Below are positions 52,897-63,828 of a stretch of 64,000 nucleotides of DNA, in pieces (position 1 is the first letter of the stretch; every line of letters starts with the position of its first letter). Below the pieces are notes generated by a model. It was not told where the DNA came from, did no database searches, and saw only the letters and a program-made list of their open reading frames with translations. The DNA is taken from assembly GCA_017405845.1 (NCBI GenBank), contig JAFQZQ010000040.1, positions 42,011 through 106,010 of the forward strand, in the 5' to 3' direction. The position numbers and the translations under genes were made by a program. This DNA is from Mogibacterium sp. GTDB lineage: Bacteria > Bacillota > Clostridia > Peptostreptococcales > Anaerovoracaceae.

Positions 52897-53352
52897 ATGG
52901 GTCTTAAGGAACAGCTGATGCAGGACTATAAGGATGCTATGAAGAATGCCGATGTCCTGAAGAAAAACACAGTTAATATGGTAAGAGCTGCGATCAAGCA
53001 GTACGAAGTCGACCAGAGAGTGACTCTCGAGGATGATGCCGACATCGTAAAGATCATCAAGAAGCAGGTCAAGATGAGAACTGACGCTCTCGCTGACTTC
53101 GCAAAGGCCGGCAGAGATGATATGGTAGAGGGCTATAAGAAGGAAATCGAGGTCCTCAAGGCTTATCTCCCTGAAGAGATGGGCGAAGAGGAGATCAAAG
53201 CCAAGGTAAAGGAAATAGCCGAAAAGCTGGGCGTTGAAGCCAATATGAAGAGCATGGGCGTACTGATGAAGAACGCAATGGCTGAACTCAAGGACAAGGC
53301 AGACGGATCTGCTGTCAACAAGGCTGTAAAGGAATTCCTCAGCGGTAAATAA
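52897..53352 (+). CDS. yqeY: GatB/YqeY domain protein
   Basis: 151 aa helical protein resembling the tail domain of GatB, with LKEQLMQDYKDAMKN start, VTLEDDADIVKIIKKQ and YLPEEMGEEEIKAKV. Conserved partner of rpsU; role unclear, possibly linked to tRNA amidation. AAAGGAG before the ATG. Confidence 0.92.
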   Translation: MGLKEQLMQDYKDAMKNADVLKKNTVNMVRAAIKQYEVDQRVTLEDDADIVKIIKKQVKMRTDALADFAKAGRDDMVEGYKKEIEVLKAYLPEEMGEEEIKAKVKEIAEKLGVEANMKSMGVLMKNAMAELKDKADGSAVNKAVKEFLSGK

Positions 53353-53362
53353 AAAGGACTAT

Positions 53363-54355
53363 ATGGACTACAAACTTAACATACCTGAAGAGATCAACAT
53401 ACAGGGACTCTTTGGCAACTATGATGCCAACATCCGCTCTGTAGAGAAATTTACCGGCACGGACATGTCTCTGCGTGACAGCGTGCTTACTATCAGGGGC
53501 AGAGACCCCGAGCTTGCTGCGCGAATAATTGCCAGACTTATCGAGGCACTTAACGTTGAGCCGGAAATCGATCCACAGAAACTCAACTATCTCATCGAGA
53601 TGGAAGCCGGTGGAAAGAGTTTCGATGAGCAGAAGGCGTCGCGCGACATAATCTGCTATACGCATACCGGAAGACCTCTCAAACCAAAAACTCAGGCGCA
53701 GAAGGATTATGTGGACAACATCCGTGCCGTAGATATGGTTTTCGGTATTGGACCGGCAGGAACAGGAAAGACCTATCTGGCCTGTGCCATGGCGATAAAC
53801 GCGTATAAAAACAAAGAAGTGGAAAGGATCATTCTTACAAGACCTGCGGTGGAAGCAGGTGAGCGACTCGGATTCCTTCCGGGCGATATGCAGGAGAAGG
53901 TAGATCCTTACCTCAGACCGCTGTATGACGCTCTTTATGATGTTCTTGGCATCGAAGCAGCTGCAAGGCTCAGAGAGAAGGGTGTAATAGAGGTGGTGCC
54001 TCTGGCTTACATGAGAGGCCGTACCCTCGATAACGCGTTCATAATCCTCGACGAGGCACAGAACACCACCCGTGAGCAGATGAAGATGTTCCTGACAAGA
54101 ATGGGCTTCAACTCAAAGGTTGTCGTGACGGGAGACATCACTCAGATCGACCTTCCGAGCGGCACTGTATCAGGCCTCAAGGAGGCACGCAAGGTGCTGA
54201 GCGGTGTTGAAGGAATCAGATTCAATACATTCACTGAAGTAGACGTAGTCAGACATGAGCTGGTGAAGCGCATAATAAGGGCTTACGACTCATACGATAA
54301 TAAAAACAAGGTGAGAACCAATACCTCTAAAGGCAACAAGGTCAGTGAAAGGTGA
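53363..54355 (+). CDS. phoH: PhoH family ATPase
   Basis: 330 aa. Walker A GPAGTGKTYLA (about 132-142) and Walker B FIILDEAQN (about 225), an N-terminal KH-like region, and the C-terminal TFTEVDVVRHELVKRII. Next to ybeY as in most bacteria, suggesting an RNA-metabolism role. Its stop is 3 nt before the ybeY ATG. Confidence 0.94.
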   Translation: MDYKLNIPEEINIQGLFGNYDANIRSVEKFTGTDMSLRDSVLTIRGRDPELAARIIARLIEALNVEPEIDPQKLNYLIEMEAGGKSFDEQKASRDIICYTHTGRPLKPKTQAQKDYVDNIRAVDMVFGIGPAGTGKTYLACAMAINAYKNKEVERIILTRPAVEAGERLGFLPGDMQEKVDPYLRPLYDALYDVLGIEAAARLREKGVIEVVPLAYMRGRTLDNAFIILDEAQNTTREQMKMFLTRMGFNSKVVVTGDITQIDLPSGTVSGLKEARKVLSGVEGIRFNTFTEVDVVRHELVKRIIRAYDSYDNKNKVRTNTSKGNKVSER

Positions 54356-54358
54356 TAT

Positions 54359-54853
54359 ATGCACGTAATTTTCAGCGATGAATTCGATAAGTTAACGCCC
54401 GAGATGTGGAACCTCATGGAGAGGGCGGCAGACATTGCTCTCAGAACTGAGTTCAGCGAACTTGAGAGTGTTGAGCTCGGCAATGAACCGGAACTCGGCG
54501 TTACAGTAGTGGATGACGATGAGATTCTCGAGCTCAACCGCGAATACAGGGAGAAGGACAGCGTGACAGATGTGCTGAGCTTTCCGCAGTTTGAGGGTCA
54601 TGACGATCTTCTCGAAGATCTTCTTGACGATGAGGCAGAGACGCTCATAGGTGATGTGGTGATTTGCTATGAGCAGGCTCAAAGACAAGCTGAAGAATAC
54701 GGAACAGGGCTGACGCGCGAAATGCTTTATCTGTTTGTGCACAGCGTGATGCATCTCTTCGGATATGACCACATGGATGAAGAGGAAAAAGCAGTTATGC
54801 GTGCACGTGAAGAAGAAGTGCTGTCGGCAATAGGAGTCAATAGAAAAAAGTGA
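54359..54853 (+). CDS. ybeY: rRNA maturation RNase YbeY
   Basis: 164 aa. The metal motif HSVMHLFGYDHMDEEE (His-x3-His-x5-His, about 128-138) and the VLSFPQFEG stretch identify the endonuclease that helps mature 16S rRNA. Overlaps era by 4 nt. Confidence 0.94.
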   Translation: MHVIFSDEFDKLTPEMWNLMERAADIALRTEFSELESVELGNEPELGVTVVDDDEILELNREYREKDSVTDVLSFPQFEGHDDLLEDLLDDEAETLIGDVVICYEQAQRQAEEYGTGLTREMLYLFVHSVMHLFGYDHMDEEEKAVMRAREEEVLSAIGVNRKK

Positions 54854-55758
54854 AATCAGGATTTATTGGAATAGCAGGCAGACCGAATGTAGGCAAGTCC
54901 ACATTGATGAACAAAATGCTGGGCGAAAAGATAGCGATCACATCGGCCAAGCCTCAAACAACATTAAACAGAATAACAGGTATCTATACCGATCTGGAAT
55001 ACGATAACGGCGAAGGGCTTCAGATGGTTTTCCTTGATACACCGGGAATACACAAGCCTCACAACAAGCTCGGCTCAGCCATAAATGAAACAGCCGTCAA
55101 CACTCTCAGCAGTGTTGACGTTATTTTGCTTATTGTGGATGGAACTCTGGACTTCGGCAAAGGGGATGAAGCCATACTCAAACTGCTTGGCAACACTTCT
55201 GCGCCTAAATTGCTGGCTATCAATAAGACGGATCTTATAGGACCGGAGAAATATCTGGAGCTCTATAACACTTATGATAAGACAGGCCTTTTTGATGATA
55301 TCTACGGCGTGTCAGCTCTTAAGGGAGATAACATCGACATGCTTCGTGAAAGGCTTGCAGGTTACATGAGTGAAGGACCGATGTACTATCCGGACGACAT
55401 CGCAACAGACGATCCTGTAAGGTTTATAGTCAGCGAGATAATACGCGAAAAGCTCATGAACTATCTCGATGACGAAGTGCCGCATGGTGTTTTTGTTGAA
55501 ATAGAGTCATTCAAGGAACCCGAAGATACGCGTTCTGCCGTGGAGATATCTGCTGTCATTTACTGTGAGAAGAAATCGCATAAGGGAATCATAATAGGTA
55601 AGGGCGGCAGCAAGCTCAAAGGCGTCGGTAAAGCAGCGCGCCTCGAAATAGAGGACCTTCTCGGATGCAAAGTATTCCTGAGCCTGTTCGTAAAGGTAAA
55701 GGAAGGCTGGCGAGACTCCGAACGCACGATCCGCAACTGGGGCTATAAGGATGAATAG
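54850..55758 (+). CDS. era: GTPase Era
   Basis: 302 aa. G1 GRPNVGKST (about 8-16), G3 DTPGIHKP, G4 NKTDL and a C-terminal KH domain with IIGKGGSKLKGVG. Binds 16S rRNA during 30S assembly. GTG start overlapping the ybeY stop (GTGA). The genes often found between ybeY and era in Clostridia (dgkA, cdd) are absent. Confidence 0.95.
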   Translation: MKSGFIGIAGRPNVGKSTLMNKMLGEKIAITSAKPQTTLNRITGIYTDLEYDNGEGLQMVFLDTPGIHKPHNKLGSAINETAVNTLSSVDVILLIVDGTLDFGKGDEAILKLLGNTSAPKLLAINKTDLIGPEKYLELYNTYDKTGLFDDIYGVSALKGDNIDMLRERLAGYMSEGPMYYPDDIATDDPVRFIVSEIIREKLMNYLDDEVPHGVFVEIESFKEPEDTRSAVEISAVIYCEKKSHKGIIIGKGGSKLKGVGKAARLEIEDLLGCKVFLSLFVKVKEGWRDSERTIRNWGYKDE

Positions 55759-55793
55759 ATAAAAGGCGGTAAAGAGGCCGCCCGGAGCGTGGA

Positions 55794-56561
55794 GTGATTA
55801 TTAACACAGAGGGTATTGTTTTAAGGCAACGCAAGATCGCGAATAACAGGCGAATGATCGTGCTTTTTACGAAGCAGTACGGAAAGCTGTCTGCCGGGAC
55901 ATCAGTAAACGAGAAGTCCCGCAGCAAGGCGGCGCTGGCGCTTCGTCCTTTTACGTATGCGGAATACGATATTTTCAAGGGCAGGGAAGCATACAGCATC
56001 AACTCTGCGCAGGTAAATAAGAGCTTTTACTCCATAGGAGAGGATATTGACCGCTTCATGAATGCCTCGGCATTCATCGAATACCTCGACAAGGTGCTCG
56101 AGGATGGAGTCCCTGCGCCGAGGATGTTCGATCTGAGTCTGGAGTTCCTGCAGTCTGTTTCGGAATGCAGAACGGGCACAGATACACTGCTGTATGCATT
56201 TATTGTCAAAACCCTCAGGATGCTTGGCGTAGCACCCGAACTAAGCTGCTGCGTTAATTGCGGTAAAGCACCTGAAAAGTTCGGTGCGGGTTACAAGATG
56301 TTTTCCGTTTCGGGTGGAGGAATCATCTGCCCGGAGTGCGCCGCAGAGGAGAAAAGAGAACCCGATTCATTGATTTACAGGCCTGATTTCGATATAATCG
56401 ATATGTTGAGGTATTTTGATTCAAAGCCTCTAAAGACGTTTGAAAAAGTAGACCTCAAGCCCGTAGTGCGCGATAAGGTCAGGGAGATATTGTATGAGTA
56501 CACAGACCGGTATCTGGGTGTAGATGTGCTCAACTCAACCAGAGGATTGGAGGTAACATAA
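55794..56561 (+). CDS. recO: DNA repair protein RecO
   Basis: 255 aa. N-terminal OB fold (IINTEGIVLRQRKIANNRRMIVLF), helical middle, and a zinc-binding set CCVNCGKAP ... CPECAAE (about 143-180). Loads RecA with RecR in gap repair. GTG start with GGAG 6 nt upstream. The stop overlaps the next ATG by 1 nt. Confidence 0.92.
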   Translation: MIINTEGIVLRQRKIANNRRMIVLFTKQYGKLSAGTSVNEKSRSKAALALRPFTYAEYDIFKGREAYSINSAQVNKSFYSIGEDIDRFMNASAFIEYLDKVLEDGVPAPRMFDLSLEFLQSVSECRTGTDTLLYAFIVKTLRMLGVAPELSCCVNCGKAPEKFGAGYKMFSVSGGGIICPECAAEEKREPDSLIYRPDFDIIDMLRYFDSKPLKTFEKVDLKPVVRDKVREILYEYTDRYLGVDVLNSTRGLEVT

Positions 56562-57190
56562 TGGAAATCACATTGGAAAAAATCGAACTTGTTAAGGACA
56601 GAACAGGTTCAACATACGCTGAGGCAAAGGCCGCTCTCGAAGCTGCTGAAGGCAGTGTTGTGGATGCAATTATCGCTCTCGAAGAAGAAATGAACAAAGA
56701 GCACGATAAGGTAGACGGAACAAGCCTCAAGGACAGCCCGCTCTTTGCAAAACTCAAGGAGATCGTAGATAAGGGTAATGTTTCGAGAATACTCGTAAGC
56801 AAAGGCGAAAAGACTATCGTGAACTTCCCTGTCACAGCCGGAGTCATCGGAGCAGTTCTGGTTCCGTGGGGAGCGATCCTCGGCATAGTTGCAGCAATGG
56901 GCACACAGTGCAGTATCGACTTTGTTGATGACAAAGGAAATGTCGTCGATATCGACGGAAAGGTGATCGGCTTTTATGACAAGGCAAGAGGCGCTGTTGT
57001 AAAGGGAATGGACAAGGCTCAGGAGGCTATCACAAAGGATACACTCGACGAGCTCATGAATACCATCGACAGCTTCGCCAGGAAGGCCGGAAAGACAGTC
57101 AAGGAGCTTATCAAAGACGCTTCCGAGGCTTACAAGCAGAGCGATGCAGAAGACATCATCGAAGAAGAATTCAAGGACGAGGAGCTTTAA
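56561..57190 (+). CDS. DUF4342 family protein
   Basis: 209 aa. The N-terminal 45 residues (MEITLEKIELVKDRTGSTYAE...) look like a UBA/EF-Ts N-like helical domain, followed by a linker, one hydrophobic segment (about 93-115, VTAGVIGAVLVPWGAILGIVAA) and a long acidic helical tail. The layout matches DUF4342; function unknown. Its 1-nt overlap with recO implies translational coupling. Confidence 0.82.
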   Translation: MEITLEKIELVKDRTGSTYAEAKAALEAAEGSVVDAIIALEEEMNKEHDKVDGTSLKDSPLFAKLKEIVDKGNVSRILVSKGEKTIVNFPVTAGVIGAVLVPWGAILGIVAAMGTQCSIDFVDDKGNVVDIDGKVIGFYDKARGAVVKGMDKAQEAITKDTLDELMNTIDSFARKAGKTVKELIKDASEAYKQSDAEDIIEEEFKDEEL

Positions 57191-57193
57191 TAT

Positions 57194-58630
57194 ATGCCAA
57201 TTGATAAAAAAGACATACCTGTAACCGACAGAGCCGTAACCATGGAGAAGATAATTGCTCTCTGCAAAAACAGAGGCTACATCTTCCCGGGATCAGAAAT
57301 ATACGGCGGACTGGCTAACACCTGGGACTTTGGTCCTCTGGGCGTGGAGTTTAAAAATAACATCAAAGATGCGTGGAGACAGAAGTTTGTAAGAGAGTCC
57401 AAACTCAACGTAGGACTCGACGCTGCGATCCTGATGAACCCTCAGACATGGGTAGCTTCAGGTCACGTCGGCGGTTTCAGCGATCCGCTCATCGACTGCA
57501 GATCGTGCAAGACACGCTACAGAGCTGACCAGCTCATCGAAGACTGGTACAAAGAGAACGAGCCTGATGAGGAAGTGGTAGTTGACGGATGGTCCAGAGA
57601 GGCGATGGAAAGTTTCATCACCGACAAGGCCATCAAGTGCCCAAACTGCGGAAAGAGCGACTTCACCGGCATCAGACAGTTCAACCTGATGTTTAAGACA
57701 TTCCAGGGAGTTACCGAAGACTCGAAGTCTGAGATCTATATGAGGCCTGAGACGGCACAGGGTATCTTTGTTAATTTCAAAAATGTTCAGAGAACAGCTC
57801 GCAAAAAAATACCGTTTGGTATCGCACAGGTCGGAAAATCTTTCAGAAACGAGATCACACCGGGCAACTTCATATTCAGAGTAAGAGAATTCGAGCAGAT
57901 GGAGCTTGAGTTCTTCTGCAAGCCGGGTACAGAACTTGAGTGGTTTGATTACTGGAAGAAGTACTGCCTCGACTTCCTCAAAAATCTGGGACTGAAACCT
58001 GAATACACCAGATTCAGAGATCATTCCCCTGAGGAACTCTCGCATTACAGCAATGCTACAACCGACATCGAGTATCTGTTCCCGTTTGGCTGGGGAGAGA
58101 TCTGGGGTGTGGCATCGCGTACAGACTACGATCTTATGGCTCACCAGACTCACTCAGGAGAAGACATGAGCTACCTCGATCCTGAGACTAACGAGAGATA
58201 TGTACCGTACTGCATCGAGCCGTCGGTAGGTGTTGAAAGACTTGTTCTGGCGTATCTGGTAGATGCGTACGACGAAGAAGTGCTTACTGACGCCAAGGGA
58301 AAAGAGGACGTGAGAACGGTTATGAGACTGCATCCGGCACTCGCGCCTTATAAGGCAGCTGTGCTTCCGCTTTCAAAGAAGCTCGAAGATGTTGCCCGCC
58401 CTGTATACGATGAGCTCTGCAAGTACTTTATGGTAGAGTACGATGCAGCCGGATCCATCGGAAAGCGCTATAGAAGAGAAGATGAGATCGGTACACCGTT
58501 CTGCATCTGCGTTGACTTCGACACTGCTGAAGACGGTTCTGTAACCATTAGAGACCGCGATACGATGGAGCAGGTGAGAATACCAATTAACGAAGTAAAA
58601 GGCTATATAGAGGAAAGACTTCGTTTTTAA
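57194..58630 (+). CDS. glyQS: Glycine-tRNA ligase (single-chain alpha2 type)
   Basis: 478 aa class II synthetase. Motif 2 [21 protein letters not shown] and motif 3 [10 protein letters not shown] with the PSVG before it; the [10 protein letters not shown] and CPNCGKSDF pairs form a zinc-finger-like insertion. The single-chain form is typical of Bacillota and archaea. AGGAG upstream. Ends 46 nt before ppdK. Confidence 0.94.
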   Translation: MPIDKKDIPVTDRAVTMEKIIALCKNRGYIFPGSEIYGGLANTWDFGPLGVEFKNNIKDAWRQKFVRESKLNVGLDAAILMNPQTWVASGHVGGFSDPLIDCRSCKTRYRADQLIEDWYKENEPDEEVVVDGWSREAMESFITDKAIKCPNCGKSDFTGIRQFNLMFKTFQGVTEDSKSEIYMRPETAQGIFVNFKNVQRTARKKIPFGIAQVGKSFRNEITPGNFIFRVREFEQMELEFFCKPGTELEWFDYWKKYCLDFLKNLGLKPEYTRFRDHSPEELSHYSNATTDIEYLFPFGWGEIWGVASRTDYDLMAHQTHSGEDMSYLDPETNERYVPYCIEPSVGVERLVLAYLVDAYDEEVLTDAKGKEDVRTVMRLHPALAPYKAAVLPLSKKLEDVARPVYDELCKYFMVEYDAAGSIGKRYRREDEIGTPFCICVDFDTAEDGSVTIRDRDTMEQVRIPINEVKGYIEERLRF

Positions 58631-58676
58631 TAAATTCTTGAAAAAAGGATAAAAAAGGATAAAGGAGAAAAAGCCA

Positions 58677-61304
58677 ATGGCAAAATACGTTTACTCATTC
58701 AATGAAGGCACCAAGGACATGAGAGCTCTGCTCGGAGGCAAGGGTGCAAACCTCGCTGAGATGACAAACATCGGTCTTCCGGTACCTTTCGGATTCACCA
58801 TCACTACTGATGTGTGCAGAAAGTACACTGAGGACGGCGGAGTCCTCGCTCAGGAAGTGATCGATGAAGTATGGGAGCACATCGCTGAGCTCGAAGAAGT
58901 GATGGGCAAAAAGTTCGGTGACAACGAGAATCCACTGCTCGTTTCGGTAAGATCCGGAGCACCTATCTCGATGCCGGGCATGATGGACACCATCCTCAAC
59001 CTCGGACTCAATGACGTCGCTGTTGAGGGCCTTGCAAAGAAGACCGGTAATGCCAGATTTGCATACGACAGCTACAGAAGATTCATGCAGATGTTCGGAG
59101 ACGTTGTGCTTGAGATCAAGAAGTCCAACTTCGACGCTGTATTTGAAGGACAGAAAAAGAAAGCCGGCGTTGAATTTGACGTTCAGCTGACAACAGATGA
59201 TCTTAAGGAAGTTATCGAAGGCTATAAGGAAGTAGTCAAGAGAGAGCTCGGAAGAGAATTCCCACAGGAGCCTAAGGATCAACTCCTCGAAGCTATCAAG
59301 GCTGTATTCAGATCATGGAACAACGACAGAGCTATCCTGTACAGAAAGATGTACGGCATTTCCGATTCTCTCGGAACAGCTGTAAACGTACAGTCCATGG
59401 TATTTGGTAACAGCGGAAACGATTCCGGTACAGGCGTTGCGTTCACAAGAAACCCTGCTACAGGAGAGAACAAGCTGTTCGGAGAATTCCTCGTAAACGC
59501 ACAGGGCGAAGACGTAGTAGCCGGTATCAGAACTCCGCAGCCGATCTCCGAGATGGCAGACGCTTTCCCAGAGGTTTATGCTCAGTTTGAAAAGATCGCC
59601 AACACACTCGAAAACCACTATAAGGACATGCAGGACATGGAGTTTACTGTAGAGGACAGAAAGCTCTTCATGCTGCAGACACGTAATGGTAAGAGAACAG
59701 CTGCTGCAGCTGTAAAGGTAGCTGTTGACCTCGTAAAAGAAGGCCTGATCGATAAGGACACTGCTGTTATGAGAGTAGAGCCTGATCAGATCAACCAGCT
59801 GCTCCACCCTGTATTCGACGCTGACGAGCTCAAGAAGGCAACTCCTGTAACAAAGGGACTTCCTGCATCGCCAGGCGCTGCTACAGGTCAGATCGTATTC
59901 TCTGCAGATGACGCTGCTGCATTCGCTGCAGATGGCAAGAAGGTCATCCTTGTAAGAGAAGAAACATCACCTGAGGACCTCGCCGGCATGGTTGCTGCTG
60001 AAGGTATCCTGACAGCACGCGGAGGAATGACATCGCATGCTGCTGTAGTTGCCAGAGGAATGGGCAAGTGCTGCGTATCCGGCTGCAAGGAGATCACAGT
60101 TGATGAGGCTGCAAAGACTCTTACTGTAGGCGGAAAGGTTTACACAGAGGGAGACTACATCTCACTCAATGGTACAGACGGAAACGTTTATACAGAAGCT
60201 ATCAAGACTCTTGCTCCTGAGCTCTCCGGAGACTTCGGACAGATCATGGAGTGGGCAGATGAAGCAAGGACTCTCAAGGTCAGAACAAATGCTGACAACC
60301 CAAGAGATGCTGCTCAGGCTGTAGCATTCGGTGCTGAAGGTATCGGACTCTGCCGTACAGAGCACATGTTCTTCGAGGATGAGAGAATTCCTAAGTTCAG
60401 AAGAATGGTACTCGCTGATACAGTAGAGGAGAGAAAGGAAGCTCTCGCGGGTATCCTGCCATATCAGAAAGAGGACTTCAAGAACATCTACAGAGTAATG
60501 GGAGACAGGCCTGTAACAATCAGACTGCTTGACCCACCTCTGCATGAGTTCCTGCCTAAGACAGACGAGGATATCAAGCAGCTCTCTGAAGAGTTCGGAA
60601 TTCCTTACGAGAAGATCGTAAACAAGACTCTCGAACTCCACGAGTTCAACCCAATGCTGGGACACCGTGGCTGCAGACTCGCTATCACATATCCTGAAAT
60701 CGCTGAGATGCAGGCAGAGGCCATCATCGGAGCTGCTATCGAAGTCAGCAAGGAAGATGGCGTTGAGATCGTTCCTGAAATCATGGTACCGCTGGTAGGC
60801 CACGTAAATGAGCTGAAGTATGTTAAGAAGACTATCGTAGAGGTAGCTGACAGACTTATCGCTGAGGCAGGCATCGACATGAAGTACATGGTCGGAACAA
60901 TGATCGAGATTCCTAGAGCGGCTGTCACAGCTGACGAGATCGCTCAGGAAGCTGAGTTCTTCTCATTCGGTACAAACGACCTCACACAGATGGGATTCGG
61001 ATTCTCCAGAGACGATACCGGCGCAATCATCAAGGAGTACATTGAGAAGGGCGTATTTGAACAGGATCCATTCCAGTCACTCGACCAGAGCGGCGTTGGC
61101 AAGCTCGTAAGAATGGCAGTTGAAGGCGGAAAGAAGACAAGACCGAACATCAAGCTCGGTATCTGCGGAGAGCACGGTGGAGACCCTGCATCCGTTCACT
61201 TCTGCCACGAAGTAGGACTCAATTACGTATCCTGCTCGCCGTTCAGAGTCCCTATCGCAAGACTCGCTGCTGCACAGGCTGCAATCGAGGAGAAGAGAGG
61301 CTAA
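58677..61304 (+). CDS. ppdK: Pyruvate, phosphate dikinase
   Basis: 875 aa. Three domains: N-terminal nucleotide-binding (FNEGTKDMRALLGGKGANLAEM), central swivelling phosphohistidine domain (GGMTSHAAVVARGMGKCCV with the active His near 452), and C-terminal PEP/pyruvate barrel (LGICGEHGGDP). It interconverts pyruvate, ATP and phosphate with PEP, AMP and pyrophosphate. Directly before hppA, which uses or makes pyrophosphate. A strong terminator follows. Confidence 0.96.
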   Translation: MAKYVYSFNEGTKDMRALLGGKGANLAEMTNIGLPVPFGFTITTDVCRKYTEDGGVLAQEVIDEVWEHIAELEEVMGKKFGDNENPLLVSVRSGAPISMPGMMDTILNLGLNDVAVEGLAKKTGNARFAYDSYRRFMQMFGDVVLEIKKSNFDAVFEGQKKKAGVEFDVQLTTDDLKEVIEGYKEVVKRELGREFPQEPKDQLLEAIKAVFRSWNNDRAILYRKMYGISDSLGTAVNVQSMVFGNSGNDSGTGVAFTRNPATGENKLFGEFLVNAQGEDVVAGIRTPQPISEMADAFPEVYAQFEKIANTLENHYKDMQDMEFTVEDRKLFMLQTRNGKRTAAAAVKVAVDLVKEGLIDKDTAVMRVEPDQINQLLHPVFDADELKKATPVTKGLPASPGAATGQIVFSADDAAAFAADGKKVILVREETSPEDLAGMVAAEGILTARGGMTSHAAVVARGMGKCCVSGCKEITVDEAAKTLTVGGKVYTEGDYISLNGTDGNVYTEAIKTLAPELSGDFGQIMEWADEARTLKVRTNADNPRDAAQAVAFGAEGIGLCRTEHMFFEDERIPKFRRMVLADTVEERKEALAGILPYQKEDFKNIYRVMGDRPVTIRLLDPPLHEFLPKTDEDIKQLSEEFGIPYEKIVNKTLELHEFNPMLGHRGCRLAITYPEIAEMQAEAIIGAAIEVSKEDGVEIVPEIMVPLVGHVNELKYVKKTIVEVADRLIAEAGIDMKYMVGTMIEIPRAAVTADEIAQEAEFFSFGTNDLTQMGFGFSRDDTGAIIKEYIEKGVFEQDPFQSLDQSGVGKLVRMAVEGGKKTRPNIKLGICGEHGGDPASVHFCHEVGLNYVSCSPFRVPIARLAAAQAAIEEKRG

Positions 61305-61337
61305 TAAGCCCATTCGGTAATAAAGAATTAAAGCAAA

Positions 61338-61384
61338 GGCTGACGCTGATCCGCTGCACAGGGCGGAGGGCGTCAGCTTTTTTG
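61338..61384 (+). terminator. Rho-independent terminator after ppdK
   Basis: GCTGACGC (61339-61346) with GCGTCAGC (61370-61377) and inner GC pairing, then six Ts. Confidence 0.85.
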
Positions 61385-61486
61385 TATATCCGCTGAGCAG
61401 ACACAATTTTTGCGCATTAAATTGTGATAAAACACAAAAGATTTTTTAAATTATTGTCAAAAAAACAAGATATATTGCTTATTTTG

Positions 61487-61523
61487 TTGTAAAAATCAAG
61501 CAATCTGCTATACTGTAGCAGAT
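61487..61523 (+). promoter_or_regulatory. hppA promoter P1 with operator-like palindrome
   Basis: TTGTAA (61487-61492) and TATACT (61509-61514), 16 nt apart. The palindrome ATCTGCTA-N5-TAGCAGAT (61503-61510 / 61516-61523), perfect in 8-bp arms, covers the -10. Confidence 0.6.
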
Positions 61524-61553
61524 AGGAAATACAAAGCAATACATTGTTTTTTA

Positions 61554-61582
61554 TTGAGTACAATTTTGTGCAAGTATATAAT
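61554..61582 (+). promoter_or_regulatory. hppA promoter P2
   Basis: TTGAGT (61554-61559) and perfect TATAAT (61577-61582), 17 nt apart. The remaining ~95-nt leader holds two small hairpins (TTACAGA/TCTGTAA near 61602 and TTACTG/CAGTAA near 61628). Apart from these signals and the ppdK terminator the 376-bp gap is featureless AT-rich sequence. Confidence 0.6.
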
Positions 61583-61680
61583 TACATCAAAGGAGCTGAA
61601 CTTACAGATCCTCTGTAAACAGAATTGTTACTGTAATTGGCAGTAAATTGCTTTGCTAAGTTATTAAGGAGGCAATTCAA

Positions 61681-63798
61681 ATGCAAGACTATCTGTTATC
61701 TCATCTGTATTGGATAAGTCTGTTTGCTTCTATCTGTGCTCTGATTTTTGCTTACGCTCAGGCAAAAAAGGTCCTGAATTCGGACGAGGGAACAGACAGA
61801 ATGAAGCAGATTTCGCAGTTTGTGCGTACAGGAGCCAGCGCGTTTCTTAAGCGCCAGTACCGCACAGTAATCATTTTCTTCATATTCATGTTCCTCGTGC
61901 TCTGCGGAATGGCAGCAGCTCATAAGCTCACATGGTATGTACCGTTCGCATTCATCACAGGAGGTTTCTTCTCGGGCCTTTCCGGATACATCGGAATGAG
62001 CATTGCAACGAGAGCTAATGACCGTACTGCATGCGCGGCACAGCAGAGCCTCAACAGAGGACTCAGAGTAGCGTTCTCAGCAGGCTCGGTTATGGGATTC
62101 ACTGTAGTAGGACTCGGACTTCTCGACATCTCGCTGTGGTACGCACTGCTCGACCTCGTATTCCACGAATCACTCGAGAACATTACAGCAGCAATGGTCA
62201 CATTCGGAATGGGCGCTTCTTCGATGGCTCTCTTCGCCCGTGTTGGCGGTGGTATTTTCACAAAGGCTGCCGATGTAGGAGCTGACCTGGTAGGTAAGGT
62301 AGAAGCCGGTATCCCTGAAGACGACCCTCGTAACCCTGCTGTTATCGCAGACAACGTAGGAGACAACGTAGGTGACGTTGCCGGAATGGGAGCAGACCTC
62401 TATGAATCATATGTAGGATCCATGGTATCCACATGCGCTCTCGGAGCAATCGCATTCTATGCAAGCGGTCTTGGAGTAAAATCCGTTGCTCTGCCTCTCC
62501 TGATGGCAGCTGTCGGAGTAGTATTCTCCGTCATCGGATCGTTCTTCGTACAGACAAAAGAAGGCGCAAGCCAGAGGAATCTGCTCGCAGCACTTCGCCG
62601 CGGAACAAACTTCTCGGCTATTGCTACAGCTGTATTCTCGTTTATCCTGGTATGGTGGCTCTTCGGCATCGAGTTCTATGGACTTTATCTGGCCATTATT
62701 GCAGGACTCGCAGCAGGAGTTCTGATCGGTCTCTGCACAGAGTACTACACTTCGGATACATATAAGCCTACACAGAAGATAGCCGAGTCCTCGCAGACAG
62801 GTACCGCAACACTCATCATCAGCGGTCTCGGTACAGGAATGATGTCAACGACTCTTCCGATCCTCATCGTAGGAGCAGCTATCATCATAGCTTATTACTG
62901 CTCGGGCCTGTGCCCTGTAGACGTAGCACCATCGAGCATCGGACTTTACGGCATCTCACTCGCAGCTGTCGGAATGCTTTCAACGCTCGGTATCACACTT
63001 GCAACTGACGCTTACGGCCCTGTAGCTGATAACGCCGGCGGAATTGCTGAAATGGCAGGACTTCCTCCTGAAGTCCGCGAGAGAACAGACGCTCTCGACT
63101 CGCTCGGCAACACTACAGCTGCTACAGGTAAGGGCTTTGCTATCGGCTCCGCAGGAATGACTGCTCTGGCTCTGATCGCTAACTTCAAAGAGAAGCTGCT
63201 GGTTTATATGCCGGATGGACAGGATCTGCAGCTCAACCTGCTCGACCCTAAGGTTCTGGTAGGACTCTTCATCGGAGCATGCCTGCCGTTCCTCTTCTCG
63301 TCACTCACAATGGGTGCTGTAAACAGAGCTGCCCAGAGCGTAGTGCTCGAGGTAAGACGCCAGTTCAAAGAGATCCCTGGACTCATGGAAGGAAAAGCTG
63401 ATGCTGACTATGCAAGATGCGTAGACCTCTGCTCAAAGGCTTCCCTGAAGGAGATGATACTGCCGGCATGCGTAGGCATCGCAGCACCTATCCTTACAGG
63501 TCTGATCCTTGGCGGACTCGGAGTAGTCGGAATGCTTTGCGGCGCTACTGTTTCGGGCTTCATCATGGCTATCTTCATGGCTAACTCGGGCGGTGCCTGG
63601 GATAACGCCAAGAAGTACATCGAGGCAGGACACTTTGGCGGAAAGGGCAGCGACAACCACAAGGCGGCTGTTGTCGGCGATACAATCGGCGACCCGTTCA
63701 AGGATACATCCGGCCCGTCGATCAACATCCTTATCAAGCTGGTATCGATGGTATCGATCGTATTTGCAGGCCTGATTGCTTCGGTAAGCCTTCTCTAA
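61681..63798 (+). CDS. hppA: Membrane-bound ion-translocating pyrophosphatase (probably K+-dependent)
   Basis: 705 aa, about 16 membrane segments. Pyrophosphate-binding motifs [22 protein letters not shown] and [20 protein letters not shown] (about 198-240), and [43 protein letters not shown] at the end (core [14 protein letters not shown]). [10 protein letters not shown] has Ala at the position that is Lys in K+-independent enzymes, so K+ dependence is likely. Whether it pumps H+ or Na+ cannot be told here. It couples pyrophosphate hydrolysis to an ion gradient, fitting the neighbouring ppdK. AAGGAGG upstream. Confidence 0.95.
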   Translation: MQDYLLSHLYWISLFASICALIFAYAQAKKVLNSDEGTDRMKQISQFVRTGASAFLKRQYRTVIIFFIFMFLVLCGMAAAHKLTWYVPFAFITGGFFSGLSGYIGMSIATRANDRTACAAQQSLNRGLRVAFSAGSVMGFTVVGLGLLDISLWYALLDLVFHESLENITAAMVTFGMGASSMALFARVGGGIFTKAADVGADLVGKVEAGIPEDDPRNPAVIADNVGDNVGDVAGMGADLYESYVGSMVSTCALGAIAFYASGLGVKSVALPLLMAAVGVVFSVIGSFFVQTKEGASQRNLLAALRRGTNFSAIATAVFSFILVWWLFGIEFYGLYLAIIAGLAAGVLIGLCTEYYTSDTYKPTQKIAESSQTGTATLIISGLGTGMMSTTLPILIVGAAIIIAYYCSGLCPVDVAPSSIGLYGISLAAVGMLSTLGITLATDAYGPVADNAGGIAEMAGLPPEVRERTDALDSLGNTTAATGKGFAIGSAGMTALALIANFKEKLLVYMPDGQDLQLNLLDPKVLVGLFIGACLPFLFSSLTMGAVNRAAQSVVLEVRRQFKEIPGLMEGKADADYARCVDLCSKASLKEMILPACVGIAAPILTGLILGGLGVVGMLCGATVSGFIMAIFMANSGGAWDNAKKYIEAGHFGGKGSDNHKAAVVGDTIGDPFKDTSGPSINILIKLVSMVSIVFAGLIASVSLL

Positions 63799-63828
63799 GC
63801 TTTTTCCGGCATAACATGTATGATTTAA

